This document shows, piece by piece, positions 19,201 through 27,046 of a DNA stretch of 64,000 nucleotides. The notes under the pieces were generated by a model. That model was not told where the DNA came from, searched no databases, and worked only from the letters and a program-made list of their open reading frames with translations. Position 1 is the stretch's first letter; every line of letters begins with the position of its first letter. Made by a program: the position numbers and the translations under genes. Origin of the DNA: Billgrantia montanilacus (GTDB taxonomy: Bacteria > Pseudomonadota > Gammaproteobacteria > Pseudomonadales > Halomonadaceae); assembly GCF_003336675.1 (NCBI RefSeq), contig NZ_QPII01000005.1:10776-74775 (forward strand), in the 5' to 3' direction.

Positions 19201-19440
19201 AAGGCCATGACCTCACTCACGGTGGTGCTGGGACTGAGCCCGCTGCTGATGGATTCAGGTCCAGGATCGGAAGCGATGCAGCGCATCGCCACACCAATGG
19301 TCGGCGGCATGATCACTGCACCGCTGGTCTCGTTGCTGCTCATTCCGGTTCTGTACTGGCTCTGGCAACGCCGGCAACTTCCCGAAACGGTCTCGTCTGA
19401 GGCTGTGCTGAGTAACACCAACCTCGAAGGAAATCAGTAA
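16294..19440 (+). CDS. cusA: CusA-type heavy-metal RND efflux pump
   Basis: A 1048-residue inner-membrane proton-driven pump of the HME-RND class, the usual length for CusA. N-terminal helix about residues 13-32; periplasmic porter domains; membrane helices including the proton-relay segment GAMVDAAIVMVEN; C-terminal half with EFMPQLDEGDLMYMP and the final helix block. Sequence style matches the monovalent Cu/Ag branch (RxTDLSDVQVI-like DAIPDLSDVQVIVHT). GAGGAG lies before the ATG. With the adaptor, channel and CusF it forms a complete tripartite copper/silver exporter. Confidence 0.95.
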   Translation: MIERIISWSLHNRLLVLLVTAIFVVWGLFTGRQMPLDAIPDLSDVQVIVHTSFPGQAPQVVEDQVTYPLSTAMLAVPRARDVRGFSMFGDSYVYVLFEDGTDPYWARSRVLEYLSQVAPRMPEGAQPALGPDATGVGWVYQYALVDRSGELDLADLRSLQDWFLKYELQSVTGVSEVATVGGMVKQYQVVLDPNRARAYGLTLSGIRTAISEANREAGGSVIEMSEAEYMVRSRGYLTGIEDLRLVPVGLGDDGTPVLLEDVAEIRIGPAARRGIAELDGEGETVGALVVMRHGENALATIDRVKARLDELRPSLPDGVEIVETYDRSVLIQESVDNLTGKLLQEFLIIALVCVVFLLHFRSALVAIIALPIGILAALMIMQAKGINANIMSLGGIAVTIGAMVDAAIVMVENLHKRLEKAPPGEDRWHTVAEAAKETGRPIFFALLIIVASFLPLFTLQGQEGRMFSPLAFTGTYAMAAAAGLGITLVPVLMGYLVRGRIRPESAHPLSRMLIAIYRPGLSALLRYPWITIAAAVLLAASVAYPASKLGSEFMPQLDEGDLMYMPSLEPGVSIGKVREFMQQTNRLIMSVPEVERVFGKAGRADTATDPAPIGMLETVIRFKPRDQWREGMTKTDIIRELDEAVSFPGVANVWVPPIKTRIDMLSTGIRSPVGIKVAGSDLGEIERIGREIERVLQDVPGTASAYADRTAAGRYVEVDIDRRAAARHGVNVSDLQAVIQTAVGGMNVSETVEGLERYPINLRYPQDWRDSLERLRDLPVITAAGAYLPLQALAQVNITDGPAMIRTENARLNGWVVVDIRGRDIGSYVAEARERVMEEVALPAGYSVTWSGQYEYMERAKERLQWVVPVTIVLIFLLLYLCFRNGPETLMLMGSLPFAAVGGVWLLHWLAYDVSVAVAAGFILLIGLAAEFAVVMLMYVKGAVEQRQPRTQGELREAIIEGAVMRVRPKAMTSLTVVLGLSPLLMDSGPGSEAMQRIATPMVGGMITAPLVSLLLIPVLYWLWQRRQLPETVSSEAVLSNTNLEGNQ

Positions 19441-19441
19441 C

Positions 19442-19807
19442 ATGAAACATATCGTACTTCAGATGGCAGTAGTGGCGAGCTTCCTCATCACAGGGCCGGC
19501 CGTGGCGAGTAGTGATCATGGACATGCGAACCATGCGAACCATGGTGCCACAGACAGGCATCCAGAGATGCGCACAGCGGAAGGCGTCGGTACCGTGCAG
19601 TCGATAGCAGAGGATGGCAGCAGTGTTGTGTTGGCACACGAGCCGATCACTGAGTTGCGCTGGCCAGCGATGACCATGGAAATGGCCCTGGCCGATCCCG
19701 CGTTGGCTGAACTCGTAAAAACCGATGACTACGTTGCTTTCGTGCTGCGCCAAACAGGCGAAACTGACTACGAAATTATTTCCATCCAAGCTGCTCCGTC
19801 TCAGTAA
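19442..19807 (+). CDS. cusF: CusF-type periplasmic copper metallochaperone
   Basis: A 121-residue protein with a signal peptide (residues 1-23) and a His-rich linker (DHGHANHANHG). The CusF OB-fold carries ligands His66, Trp74, Met77 and Met79 (LRWPAMTMEM), spaced exactly as in E. coli CusF. It binds Cu(I)/Ag(I) in the periplasm and hands it to the Cus adaptor. It starts 1 nt after the pump's stop codon. This is the second CusF domain in the operon, since the adaptor already carries one. Confidence 0.92.
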   Translation: MKHIVLQMAVVASFLITGPAVASSDHGHANHANHGATDRHPEMRTAEGVGTVQSIAEDGSSVVLAHEPITELRWPAMTMEMALADPALAELVKTDDYVAFVLRQTGETDYEIISIQAAPSQ

Positions 19808-19908
19808 AGCTGATCGTGCCAGGGCATGCCGCATTTCAAACCATCGAGATCTGGTGTGCCTCCCCTTGGTAAAGAAGCATAGAGGGACATTAACTGAGGA
19901 GAAGGTGA

Positions 19909-20277
19909 ATGACTGATAGCGAGCATCGTCTGGGTGTGTCTGGGGTCAATCTTGTGATGCGCCACTTAAAACTGAATCCTGTCGAGAAGCCCTCCATGGA
20001 TGCAGCCATTGCAGAAATTGATCAGCTTTACGGGTTGGATAGTGTGTTCTTCGATGCCAAGAGGAGAAAGCTTCAATTAGCATATGATGCAACGCGACTT
20101 TGCCTTGATTGCGTCGAGGAGATATTGGATAAATATGACATTGAGGTGAGCGGTGATTGGTGGACGCGCTTTAAGGAAGAGCATTATCGCTTCGTCGATC
20201 AGAACGTGAAGGATAACGCCCGGCAAGAACCTTGGAGTTGTCATCGGACCCCGCCGGATTCACAGCACAGGCGATGA
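19909..20277 (+). CDS. HMA-like small protein lacking the CxxC motif
   Basis: A 122-residue soluble protein. The pattern (VSGVNLVMRHLKL, MDAAIAEIDQLYGLDSVFFD, LQLAYDATRLCLDCVEEILDKYDIEV) follows the beta-alpha-beta-beta-alpha-beta order of heavy-metal-associated ferredoxin-like domains. The usual GMTCxxC loop is absent; cysteines occur instead in LCLDC and near the end (PWSCH). AGGAGAAGGTGA precedes the ATG. It follows the Cus operon after about 100 bp. A role in copper handling is inferred from position and fold-like pattern. Confidence 0.65.
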   Translation: MTDSEHRLGVSGVNLVMRHLKLNPVEKPSMDAAIAEIDQLYGLDSVFFDAKRRKLQLAYDATRLCLDCVEEILDKYDIEVSGDWWTRFKEEHYRFVDQNVKDNARQEPWSCHRTPPDSQHRR

Positions 20278-20443
20278 CATCTAATAGCATATCCGCGTAC
20301 CAGTTCGGCCAGGGCGTGTGCTCCCAGCGTCTTGATGGCCGGCTGTAACCAGCTCTTTATCTCCGTCATATACCGCATTCGCTTGTACAGTTTCTCCGAC
20401 TGGTGCCGCTACTCTCGAGGTCGGGATCCAGGGCGTATATCAA

Positions 20444-21487
20444 TCAGCGAGCCCGGCTGCTGGTCGCCGTGTGCGCCTCGGCAAAGGAGACCAGTCGACG
20501 TTGCTCCTCATCCCACAGCACGAGCCGCACCGATGCGAGGCTTTGCCGCAGCGTGAGGCGGCCGATATGGCGCAGTGCGGGATGGTCGCGCAGCACCTCG
20601 GGTAGCCGGTAGGAGGGGATGCGGCTGCAGAGGTGATGGACATGGTGGACCCCGATGTTGGCGGTGAACCAGCGCAGGGGGGCCGGCAGGTCATAGTGGG
20701 AGCTGCCGTGCAGCGCAGTCTCATGGAACGTCCAGTCGTCTTCGTGTTCCCATAGGGTCTCCTCGAACTGGTGCTGGACATAGAACAGCCAGACGCCGAT
20801 CGAGGAGGCGAGAAGCGTGATGGGGAGTTGCACGAGCAGAAAGGGGATGACGCCGACCAGCCAGATCATGATGGTGACGAGCAGCGCGATCGCCGCGTTG
20901 GTGCTCATGGTGCTCAGCCAGGGCATCCAGCCCGCACGCATGAAACCGACTGGCAGGCGATGGTCCAGGATGAACAGGTACGCCGGACCGAGACCGAACA
21001 GCACCAGCGGATGCCGGTACAGGCGATAGCGGAGCCGCTCCCTTCGCGGCAAGCCCCGAAACTCGTGCACGGTCAGGGTGTCGATGCCACCGACACGCGG
21101 GCGATCGAGATTACCGGAGCTGGCATGATGTAGGGCATGGCTGTGCCGCCACAGATCGTAGGGCGTCAGGGTCAAGACACCGATGGCTCGGCCGACCCAG
21201 TCATTGGCAGCGCGAGACGGGAAAAATGACCCGTGGCTGCAGTCGTGCTGGATCATGAACAAGCGCACGAGAAAGCCTGCGGCAGGCACGGCGAACAACA
21301 GGCCGAGCCAGTAGCCAGCGCTCAGTGTGCCCCACATCAGTATCCAGAAGGCAGCGAAGGGGATCGCCGTGGCCATCAGTTCCAACACGCTGCGCGCCAG
21401 GCGCGGCGTGCGGTACTCACCCAAGGCGCGCTTCAATGCCCGTGGCTCGGCGGTGATGTCGATAGTCGGCGTTTTTTGGGGGTCCAT
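20444..21487 (-). CDS. Membrane fatty acid desaturase
   Basis: A 347-residue integral membrane di-iron enzyme. The three His boxes are visible: HDCSHGS, HSHALHH and HVHHL, with paired helices between them (for example around FAAFWILMWGTLSAGYWLGLL). It introduces double bonds into acyl chains of membrane lipids; regiospecificity cannot be read from sequence. The ATG at 21487 is preferred over a longer frame from 21586, because the extra segment has unlikely composition and covers a repeat-bearing regulatory stretch. It lies downstream of a FixJ-type regulator that may control it. Confidence 0.88.
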   Translation of the reverse strand: MDPQKTPTIDITAEPRALKRALGEYRTPRLARSVLELMATAIPFAAFWILMWGTLSAGYWLGLLFAVPAAGFLVRLFMIQHDCSHGSFFPSRAANDWVGRAIGVLTLTPYDLWRHSHALHHASSGNLDRPRVGGIDTLTVHEFRGLPRRERLRYRLYRHPLVLFGLGPAYLFILDHRLPVGFMRAGWMPWLSTMSTNAAIALLVTIMIWLVGVIPFLLVQLPITLLASSIGVWLFYVQHQFEETLWEHEDDWTFHETALHGSSHYDLPAPLRWFTANIGVHHVHHLCSRIPSYRLPEVLRDHPALRHIGRLTLRQSLASVRLVLWDEEQRRLVSFAEAHTATSSRAR

Positions 21488-21521
21488 GACGGTAGGTTGG
21501 TGTCCGTCACACACCCTGTCT

Positions 21522-21550
21522 GTACGGTACCGCACGTATATGGGTACGGT
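21522..21550. promoter_or_regulatory. GTACGGT direct repeats upstream of the desaturase
   Basis: GTACGGT occurs at 21522-21528 and 21544-21550, exactly 22 bp (two helical turns) apart, with ACGTAT between. This is plausible for a dimeric LuxR/FixJ-type regulator such as the one encoded next door. Confidence 0.4.
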
Positions 21551-21609
21551 CGTCGGGGGTGGCCTGGCCTGCACAGCTGGCGTCACGGCGCACGTCTGAG
21601 GTGATCTTC

Positions 21610-22272
21610 CTACTGCTGCCGTGGATCCGTCGGCAGCGCTTCCACCAGCCCCAGCGCCACGCAGATGCGCACCAGCTCGGCCAGGTTGTGCGCCCCCAGC
21701 GCCTTCATGGCCCGCAGCCGGTAGACCTCCACGGTCTTGGCACTGATGTCGAGGTGCTCGGCGATCTCGCGGCTGGTCATGCCTTCGGCGACGTGCACCA
21801 GTATCTGCCGCTCCTTGGGGCGGAGGGCGGCGTAGCGGGCCTGGACGGTCTCGAGCCTGGCCCTGGTCTGGCGCAATTGTTGGTGCTCGGCCATGGCCCT
21901 CTGCACGGCATCGATCAACTGCTGGTGATTGAAGGGTTTCTCGATGAAGTCGAAGGCCCCTGCCTTGAGCGCCGTCACCGCCATGGGCACGTCACCGTGT
22001 CCGGTCATGAAGATGATCGGCGCGATGTCGCCGCGCTCGTTCAGCCGCTGCTGGACCTGCAGGCCGCTGAGACCGGGCATGCGCACATCGAGCAGTATGG
22101 CCGAGAAGCTGTCGGGTTCAGCGGTCAGGAAGGCATCGCCGTCGGCAAAGGCGTGGGTGGCCAGGCCCACGGAATCCAGCAGCCAGGCCAGCGAGTCGCG
22201 CAGGGCTTCGTCATCGTCGACCACGGCGATGCGGGGCACAGCGTGGTCTGAATGGGCCGAAGGGGTGATCAC
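21610..22272 (-). CDS. FixJ/LuxR-family response regulator
   Basis: A 220-residue regulator. The receiver domain starts RIAVVDDDEALRDSL with phospho-acceptor Asp in AILLDVRMPGLSG and KPF. The C-terminal LuxR-type HTH reads RERQ-like PKERQILVHVAEGMTSREIAEHLDISAKTVEVYRLRAMKALG. The GTG start at 22272 has CAGGAGAG upstream. It is encoded just after its probable partner kinase. Related regulators respond to redox, oxygen or nutrient state; the target here may be the downstream desaturase. Confidence 0.9.
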   Translation of the reverse strand: MITPSAHSDHAVPRIAVVDDDEALRDSLAWLLDSVGLATHAFADGDAFLTAEPDSFSAILLDVRMPGLSGLQVQQRLNERGDIAPIIFMTGHGDVPMAVTALKAGAFDFIEKPFNHQQLIDAVQRAMAEHQQLRQTRARLETVQARYAALRPKERQILVHVAEGMTSREIAEHLDISAKTVEVYRLRAMKALGAHNLAELVRICVALGLVEALPTDPRQQ

Positions 22273-22293
22273 GCGTCTCTCCTGGGCGAGCGT

Positions 22294-23868
22294 TCAGGCG
22301 GAGGCAGGCCGGGTCGTCAGCGAGCCGGGTTCGGCCTGCAGTGTACCCGCAAAGGTAGCGCCGTCGGAACCGCTGGTCAGCACCAGGTTGCCGCCCATGG
22401 CTTCCATCAGCGAATGACTGATGGCCAGACCCATCCCCAGGCCGTCGGAGCGGGTGGAGTGGAAAGGCTCGAAGAGATGTGTCGCCAGGGATTCACTGAT
22501 GCCGGGCCCCCTGTCGCTGACGGTGAAGGTGACTTCCCGGGGGCCGCTGCGCCAGGCGCGGATTGTGACCCGGTCGGCTCCATGCCGGTCGCGGCTCGCC
22601 TCCAGCGCGTTGAGCAGCAGGTTGACGAAGACTTGTTCCAGCGCCACCGGATCGGCCATAACCCGGGGCAGGGCGTCGGCCAGGTCATGCTCGATGGCGA
22701 CGCCGGCCTGCTGATACTGCCAGTCGCAGAGGCAACAGGCGGCGTCGACGATGCCGGCCAGCACCAGCGGCCGAGGCCGAGTCTGGCCCTTGCGCACGAA
22801 GGTGCGGATATGACGCAGCCGCTCGTCCAGGCGCTGGACCTGCTCGTTGATACGCGCAAGGGGATGCGCCAGGTCGCTGGCGGGACGGCCCGGGCTCGAC
22901 TGCAGCTGCATCAGCGCGCCGCTGGAGTAGTTGGCGATGGCCGCCAGCGGCTGGTTGAGCTCATGGGCGATATTGGAGGCCAGCTCGCCGGTGGTGGCCA
23001 GCCGGTTGGCATGGGCGATCTGCTCTTGATGACGGCGCGCCTGATCCTCGGCGGCCTTGCGCAGGCCGATATCGCGATTGAGCAGCGATAGGTGATCGGG
23101 CTCGGCGCCGGGCCCATGGTGGGCCAGTACCACGCTCAGCACCGGCACCGACCCCTTGGGCCCCGGCATTTCCAGCTCACCGCTCCAGGAGCCGTAGCGT
23201 GCCACGGCCGGGAGCACGATATCGCGAAGAATGGTGAGCGAGGCCGGCGTATAGGCCTGGTCGAGCCGGCCATCGAGGCCATCCCTGGGCAGGCTCAGCA
23301 ACCGGCGCGCGGCCTCGTTGGAATAGATGAGGCGATCGTTGCCGTCGGCAAAGAGCACATAGTCGGTGGTCGACTCCACCACTCGGGCCAGGCGCTCCCG
23401 GTTGGCCTCGGCGCGGATGCGCCGGCCCACGTCCCGGGAGACGCAGAGGATATCGAGCAGTTCGCCGGTCGAGGGGTCGCGGCGGGTGCGGCTGGTAGTC
23501 TCGAACCAGACATAGCGTCCATCCTTGGCCCGGAAGCGATAGGTCTGCTGGTAGAACCCATCGTGGTAGTACACCCGGGGCGACTTGTTGAGCAGGTCGG
23601 CCAGGTCAGCCGGGTGGAAGTGATCGTAGGCCGAGGAACCGATCAGCTCCTCGGGCTCGAAGCCGAGCAGCTCCCGCGCCGCCTGGGAAGCGTAGAGGAA
23701 GGTGCCGTCGCGGGCGTGGCGGGAGATCAGGTCGGTGGTGCTCTCCGCCAGCCATTGGTAGTGGCGTTTTTCCTCCTCGAGCTCAGCGTTGTGTGATTCC
23801 AGCTCGGCGCAGCGGGCCTCCAGGGCGGCAAGCCGTTGGCGCAGGCGGGCAGCGTCGTCGCCAGCCAT
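22294..23868 (-). CDS. PAS-domain sensor histidine kinase
   Basis: A 524-residue kinase without membrane helices. It has an N-terminal coiled coil (residues 1-35), two PAS domains (about 40-150, with FLYASQAARELLGFEPEELIG, and 165-280), a linker helix, a HisKA region with ASNIAHELNQPLAAIANYSSG, and a HATPase domain with NLLLNALEASRD and GLGMGLAISHSLME. The layout is FixL/DctS-like and cytosolic. The ATG overlaps the stop of the oxygenase gene by 1 nt. The signal is unknown; no haem-PAS or flavin-PAS signature can be claimed. Confidence 0.9.
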   Translation of the reverse strand: MAGDDAARLRQRLAALEARCAELESHNAELEEEKRHYQWLAESTTDLISRHARDGTFLYASQAARELLGFEPEELIGSSAYDHFHPADLADLLNKSPRVYYHDGFYQQTYRFRAKDGRYVWFETTSRTRRDPSTGELLDILCVSRDVGRRIRAEANRERLARVVESTTDYVLFADGNDRLIYSNEAARRLLSLPRDGLDGRLDQAYTPASLTILRDIVLPAVARYGSWSGELEMPGPKGSVPVLSVVLAHHGPGAEPDHLSLLNRDIGLRKAAEDQARRHQEQIAHANRLATTGELASNIAHELNQPLAAIANYSSGALMQLQSSPGRPASDLAHPLARINEQVQRLDERLRHIRTFVRKGQTRPRPLVLAGIVDAACCLCDWQYQQAGVAIEHDLADALPRVMADPVALEQVFVNLLLNALEASRDRHGADRVTIRAWRSGPREVTFTVSDRGPGISESLATHLFEPFHSTRSDGLGMGLAISHSLMEAMGGNLVLTSGSDGATFAGTLQAEPGSLTTRPASA

Positions 23869-24527
23869 CAGCGTGCCGGGTCCACCAGGCCGCCCAGCGA
23901 GGCGTTGCGACGGAACCAGCCGGCAATGCTGGCGCGGGGCAGGCGGGTCGGCAGCACCTCGTGGGGAACGCGCTCGGAGAGAAAACAGGCGAAGTTGCCG
24001 GCAGCGGGCGCTACGCGGGCCACTTCACGCTGCGGGTCGTTGCCGGCAAAGATCACCATTTCGCCGCCGCCATCGACGGGCCAGTCGGGGTTGAGGTAGC
24101 CCACCGTGGACACCACTCGATTGGCCCGACCCTGGAAACTGTCCAGGTGTCGCTGGTAGAAGGCACCGGGAGGGTAATGGGCGAAATGGGCCTCGTACTC
24201 GAAGAGCCCCAGGAACAGCGCCTGATTGAGCTCACGTTGCAGGTTGGCCATGGCCTCGAGGTAGCGCCGCTGGGCCAGGCTGCCGCGATCGAGCCAGTGG
24301 ATGGCATCGCCGCGGATATCACGGCGCAGGGTGTGCTGAAGACCCCGGCCGATGCCGGCCGACTCGAGGGCTTCGCTCTCGGCCAGGGTCATCAGCTCCC
24401 GGTACAGGTCGTGACACAGCTCGGTGTCGAGAATGGCCTCGCCGATATACCAGCCCTGGTCGACCAAGGCGTCGACCAGCCGGGGAAGGGCGCTGACATC
24501 GAGGGCCGGGCGGGTGGCTGGGGGCAT
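23868..24527 (-). CDS. 2OG-Fe(II) oxygenase family protein
   Basis: A 219-residue soluble enzyme of the prolyl-hydroxylase/PhyH-like superfamily. The metal-binding HxD is in YQRHLDSF, and a distal His occurs in RVPHEVLPT, followed by the basic residue that binds 2-oxoglutarate (TRLPRASIAGWFRR). It oxidises an unknown substrate with O2 and 2-oxoglutarate. GGAGAAGAG precedes the ATG. It overlaps the PAS kinase gene, suggesting an O2-linked pairing. Confidence 0.85.
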   Translation of the reverse strand: MPPATRPALDVSALPRLVDALVDQGWYIGEAILDTELCHDLYRELMTLAESEALESAGIGRGLQHTLRRDIRGDAIHWLDRGSLAQRRYLEAMANLQRELNQALFLGLFEYEAHFAHYPPGAFYQRHLDSFQGRANRVVSTVGYLNPDWPVDGGGEMVIFAGNDPQREVARVAPAAGNFACFLSERVPHEVLPTRLPRASIAGWFRRNASLGGLVDPAR

Positions 24528-24560
24528 CGGGACGTCTCTTCTCCGTGGCGACAGCGGTGG

Positions 24561-25205
24561 TCAGGGGGTGGGCGTCTCGCTGTGCAGCGTGCGCAGCAGG
24601 CGTTCGGGAAAATAGCACAGACGGCCGGTCGGTGGCTCCTCCAGCAGGCTCACTGGGCGCCCGAACCCCTCGGCCAGCAGTTCGACCAGCATCATCGAGG
24701 AGAGCCCCCAGATCACCTGCCCGGCGGCATGATAGCTGGGTACATAGTGGAGGCGCCCATCGACCGGAATGACATCGGTATGGTGGCGCCTGTCCTCGAG
24801 GAACAGCGACAGCTCCACCTCGAAGATGGTATCGAGTTCACTGGGATCGGGCACGAGCGGCAGGTCGGGAGGAATCAGGCCCACATAGGGCGTGACCAGG
24901 ATGCCGTGCAGCGATATCACGTCCGAAAGCCGTCCCAGCAGTTCGACCCGTTCCGGCGGCAGGGCGATCTCCTCCCGGGATTCCCGCAGCGCGGTGAACA
25001 GCAGGTCGGGGTCGGCCTTCTCGCGCTTGCCACCGGGGAAGGCGACCTGACCGCTGTGGGTGCTGAGATGGCTGGCGCGGCGGGTGAAGAGCAGCGTCGG
25101 CTCGGGGCGGTCGACGATAGGCAGCAGCACTGCGGCCTGTGGCATGTCGAGTCGCATGCGGCACGGGGTATGTGCTTGCAGGCGTTTGCGAAGTTTCTCT
25201 AACAT
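24561..25205 (-). CDS. NUDIX hydrolase, CoA pyrophosphatase-like
   Basis: A 214-residue enzyme with the Nudix box visible as GGKREKADPDLLFTALRESREEIALPPE (residues about 78-105). The preceding ASHLSTHSGQVAFPGG pattern is typical of CoA-diphosphatases (NudL/YeaB type), which split CoA or acyl-CoA to phosphopantetheine and 3',5'-ADP. It lies upstream of the oxygenase, same strand, gap about 30 bp. Substrate is inferred from subfamily pattern only. Confidence 0.88.
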   Translation of the reverse strand: MLEKLRKRLQAHTPCRMRLDMPQAAVLLPIVDRPEPTLLFTRRASHLSTHSGQVAFPGGKREKADPDLLFTALRESREEIALPPERVELLGRLSDVISLHGILVTPYVGLIPPDLPLVPDPSELDTIFEVELSLFLEDRRHHTDVIPVDGRLHYVPSYHAAGQVIWGLSSMMLVELLAEGFGRPVSLLEEPPTGRLCYFPERLLRTLHSETPTP

Positions 25206-25307
25206 GGGGTTTCCATCGGGTTTGATTCGTTCTACCGGCCGCCATTGCCACCGTCAAGCCCGAAGCCGGGCGGTATCGCACCGCTCGTCAGCCTGCCAGG
25301 GAGCCCC

Positions 25308-25865
25308 ATGAACTTCTGCAGCCATTGTGGCCATACCGTGCGTTTCGCGATTCCGGCGGGGGATGACCGGCCAAGATACCTGTGCGACGACTGCGGAACC
25401 ATCCATTACCAGAATCCGCGTATCGTAGCCGGTACACTGCCGGTGAGCGGTTCGCAGGTGCTGCTGTGCCGGCGCGCCATCTCTCCGCGCAAGGGCTTCT
25501 GGACCCTGCCCGCCGGCTTCATGGAGAACGCCGAGACCACCGTCGAAGCCGCCGTCCGGGAGACCCTCGAGGAGGCCTGCGCCGACGTCAGCATTCACGG
25601 CCTGTATACCCTGATCAACCTACCCCATATCAATCAGGTCTACATGATCTTTCGTGCCGATCTGGCGGGCGGCTTTGCCGCCGGGCCCGAGAGCCTGGAA
25701 GTGGCGCTTTTCGAGGAGCACGAGATCCCCTGGGACGAGCTGGCCTTCCCCACCATCGAGCGTACGCTTCGCCATTTCTATGCCGACCGTGGCGGCAACG
25801 ACTTTCCGCTGCATATCAGCGATATTACCGCCGAGGATCGCGAGCGCTACTTTGGTTCGGCCTGA
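25308..25865 (+). CDS. NUDIX hydrolase with N-terminal zinc ribbon
   Basis: A 185-residue protein. The first 40 residues form a zinc ribbon (CSHCGH and CDDCG). The Nudix domain has GFMENAETTVEAAVRETLEEA. The layout matches small NudC-like ADP-ribose/NADH pyrophosphatase relatives. The ATG at 25308 gives the ribbon at the very N-terminus and is preceded by GGGAG. It is transcribed divergently from the other NUDIX gene and ends 15 bp before the SorC-type regulator. Confidence 0.9.
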   Translation: MNFCSHCGHTVRFAIPAGDDRPRYLCDDCGTIHYQNPRIVAGTLPVSGSQVLLCRRAISPRKGFWTLPAGFMENAETTVEAAVRETLEEACADVSIHGLYTLINLPHINQVYMIFRADLAGGFAAGPESLEVALFEEHEIPWDELAFPTIERTLRHFYADRGGNDFPLHISDITAEDRERYFGSA

Positions 25866-25880
25866 CAAGGAAACTTCATC

Positions 25881-26831
25881 GTGGACAAGTTCGAGGTAAA
25901 GCTGGATCAGGCGGCCCGCGCCGCCTGGATGTCCTTCGTGGGCGGCATGACCCAGGATGAAATCGCCCAGCAGCTGGGCGTGTCGCGACCGGGGGTGCAG
26001 CGACTGCTGGCGTTGGCGCGCCAGGAGGGGCTGGTCAAGGTGCACATCGATCACCCGATCGCCTCCTGCATGTCGCTGGCGGGTGCCATTCGCGAACGCT
26101 TCGGCCTGGACTACTGTGACGTGGTGCCGGCGGAGGCGGGGGCCGCCGAAGGGGCGGCCAACTACCTGGCCGTGGCGGGGGCAGAGCGGGTGGCACGCCT
26201 GGTCGAGCGGGTCGAACCATTGACGCTGTCGCTGGGAACGGGACGAGCCGTGCGTGCCACGGTGGAAGCCCTTAGCCGCATCGACCGCCCCCAGCACCGC
26301 TTCGTCTCGCTGGTCGGCAACGTGGCGCGTGATGGCTCCTCCAACCGCTACGACGGCGTGATGGTGGCGGCGGACAAGACCGGCGGCGAGCGCTTCCTGC
26401 TGCCCGCTCCCGTGGTGGCCAGCTCCGTCGAGGAGAAGCAGGCGATGCAGGCACAGCGGCTGTTTCAGGCGATCTTCCAGGTGGCTCGCGAATCCGAAGC
26501 CGCCTTCATCGGGGTGGGGCAGATCGATCGCCAGGCCACGCTGTTCCAGGACCAGTTCATTTCCGAAACGGAGCTGGACGAACTGCTGGGCATGCACGCC
26601 GTGGGGGAGTTGCTGGGTTGGCCTCTGGATAGCCACGGTAATGTGGTCGATTGCTCCATCACGCGGAGGGTAACCAGCTTGCCCCTGGAGATGTTTCGCG
26701 ACCAGCCGCTGGTGGGGCTGGCAGGAGGGAAGGACAAGGCGCCGGCGATTCTGGCTTCGCTTCGCGGCGGTTGGCTCAAGGGGCTGGTCACGGACCAGGT
26801 GGCGGCCCGCTATATCGTCGAGGCCCGCTGA
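25881..26831 (+). CDS. SorC/DeoR-family sugar-binding transcriptional regulator
   Basis: A 316-residue regulator. N-terminal HTH (about residues 8-45: GMTQDEIAQQLGVSRPGVQRLLALARQ-like) and a C-terminal sugar-binding domain of the SorC type (about 55-310) with LSLGTGRAVRATVEAL and GVGQID. Starts with GTG after AAGGAAA. These regulators bind phosphorylated sugars or polyols and control adjacent catabolic operons. It precedes the polyol ABC cluster on the same strand, with repeat-rich putative operators in between. Confidence 0.92.
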   Translation: MDKFEVKLDQAARAAWMSFVGGMTQDEIAQQLGVSRPGVQRLLALARQEGLVKVHIDHPIASCMSLAGAIRERFGLDYCDVVPAEAGAAEGAANYLAVAGAERVARLVERVEPLTLSLGTGRAVRATVEALSRIDRPQHRFVSLVGNVARDGSSNRYDGVMVAADKTGGERFLLPAPVVASSVEEKQAMQAQRLFQAIFQVARESEAAFIGVGQIDRQATLFQDQFISETELDELLGMHAVGELLGWPLDSHGNVVDCSITRRVTSLPLEMFRDQPLVGLAGGKDKAPAILASLRGGWLKGLVTDQVAARYIVEAR

Positions 26832-26912
26832 CAGCCACCATTAGCGGCAATCTCCTTTATCGTTAGCCGAAAGTCTAAGCCGCCGTGCTTTGCTTTTTTT
26901 GATGTCATGTCC

Positions 26913-26944
26913 GATCATTTGATCGAACGATGATCATAATGATC
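26913..26944. promoter_or_regulatory. GATCAT/ATGATC repeat cluster upstream of the polyol operon
   Basis: GATCAT (26913-26918), ATGATC (26930-26935) and ATGATC (26939-26944) form an inverted plus direct repeat cluster in an AT-rich stretch, about 100 bp before the binding-protein gene. Likely operator or promoter region for the SorC-type regulator. Confidence 0.5.
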
Positions 26945-26977
26945 AAAAAAGACCAGAACAGCCAGAACCAGAACAAC

Positions 26978-27019
26978 CTGTTCACAACGACTTGTTCACA
27001 ACAATTTGTTCACAACAAC
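26978..27019 (+). repeat. Three tandem 14-bp repeats (core TTGTTCACAACAA)
   Basis: Units at 26978-26991, 26992-27005 and 27006-27019 share TGTTCACAAC and differ at few positions. They end 27 bp before the binding-protein ATG, so they lie in the leader or promoter. Operator array or translation/RNA-stability element are both possible. Confidence 0.8.
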
Positions 27020-27046
27020 AATGCACGCACACCAAGGAGCCCTTCC

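Noticed and set aside
26978..27019. Short tandem repeats considered as a CRISPR array
   Set aside because: The units are contiguous with no unique spacers and there are no cas genes.
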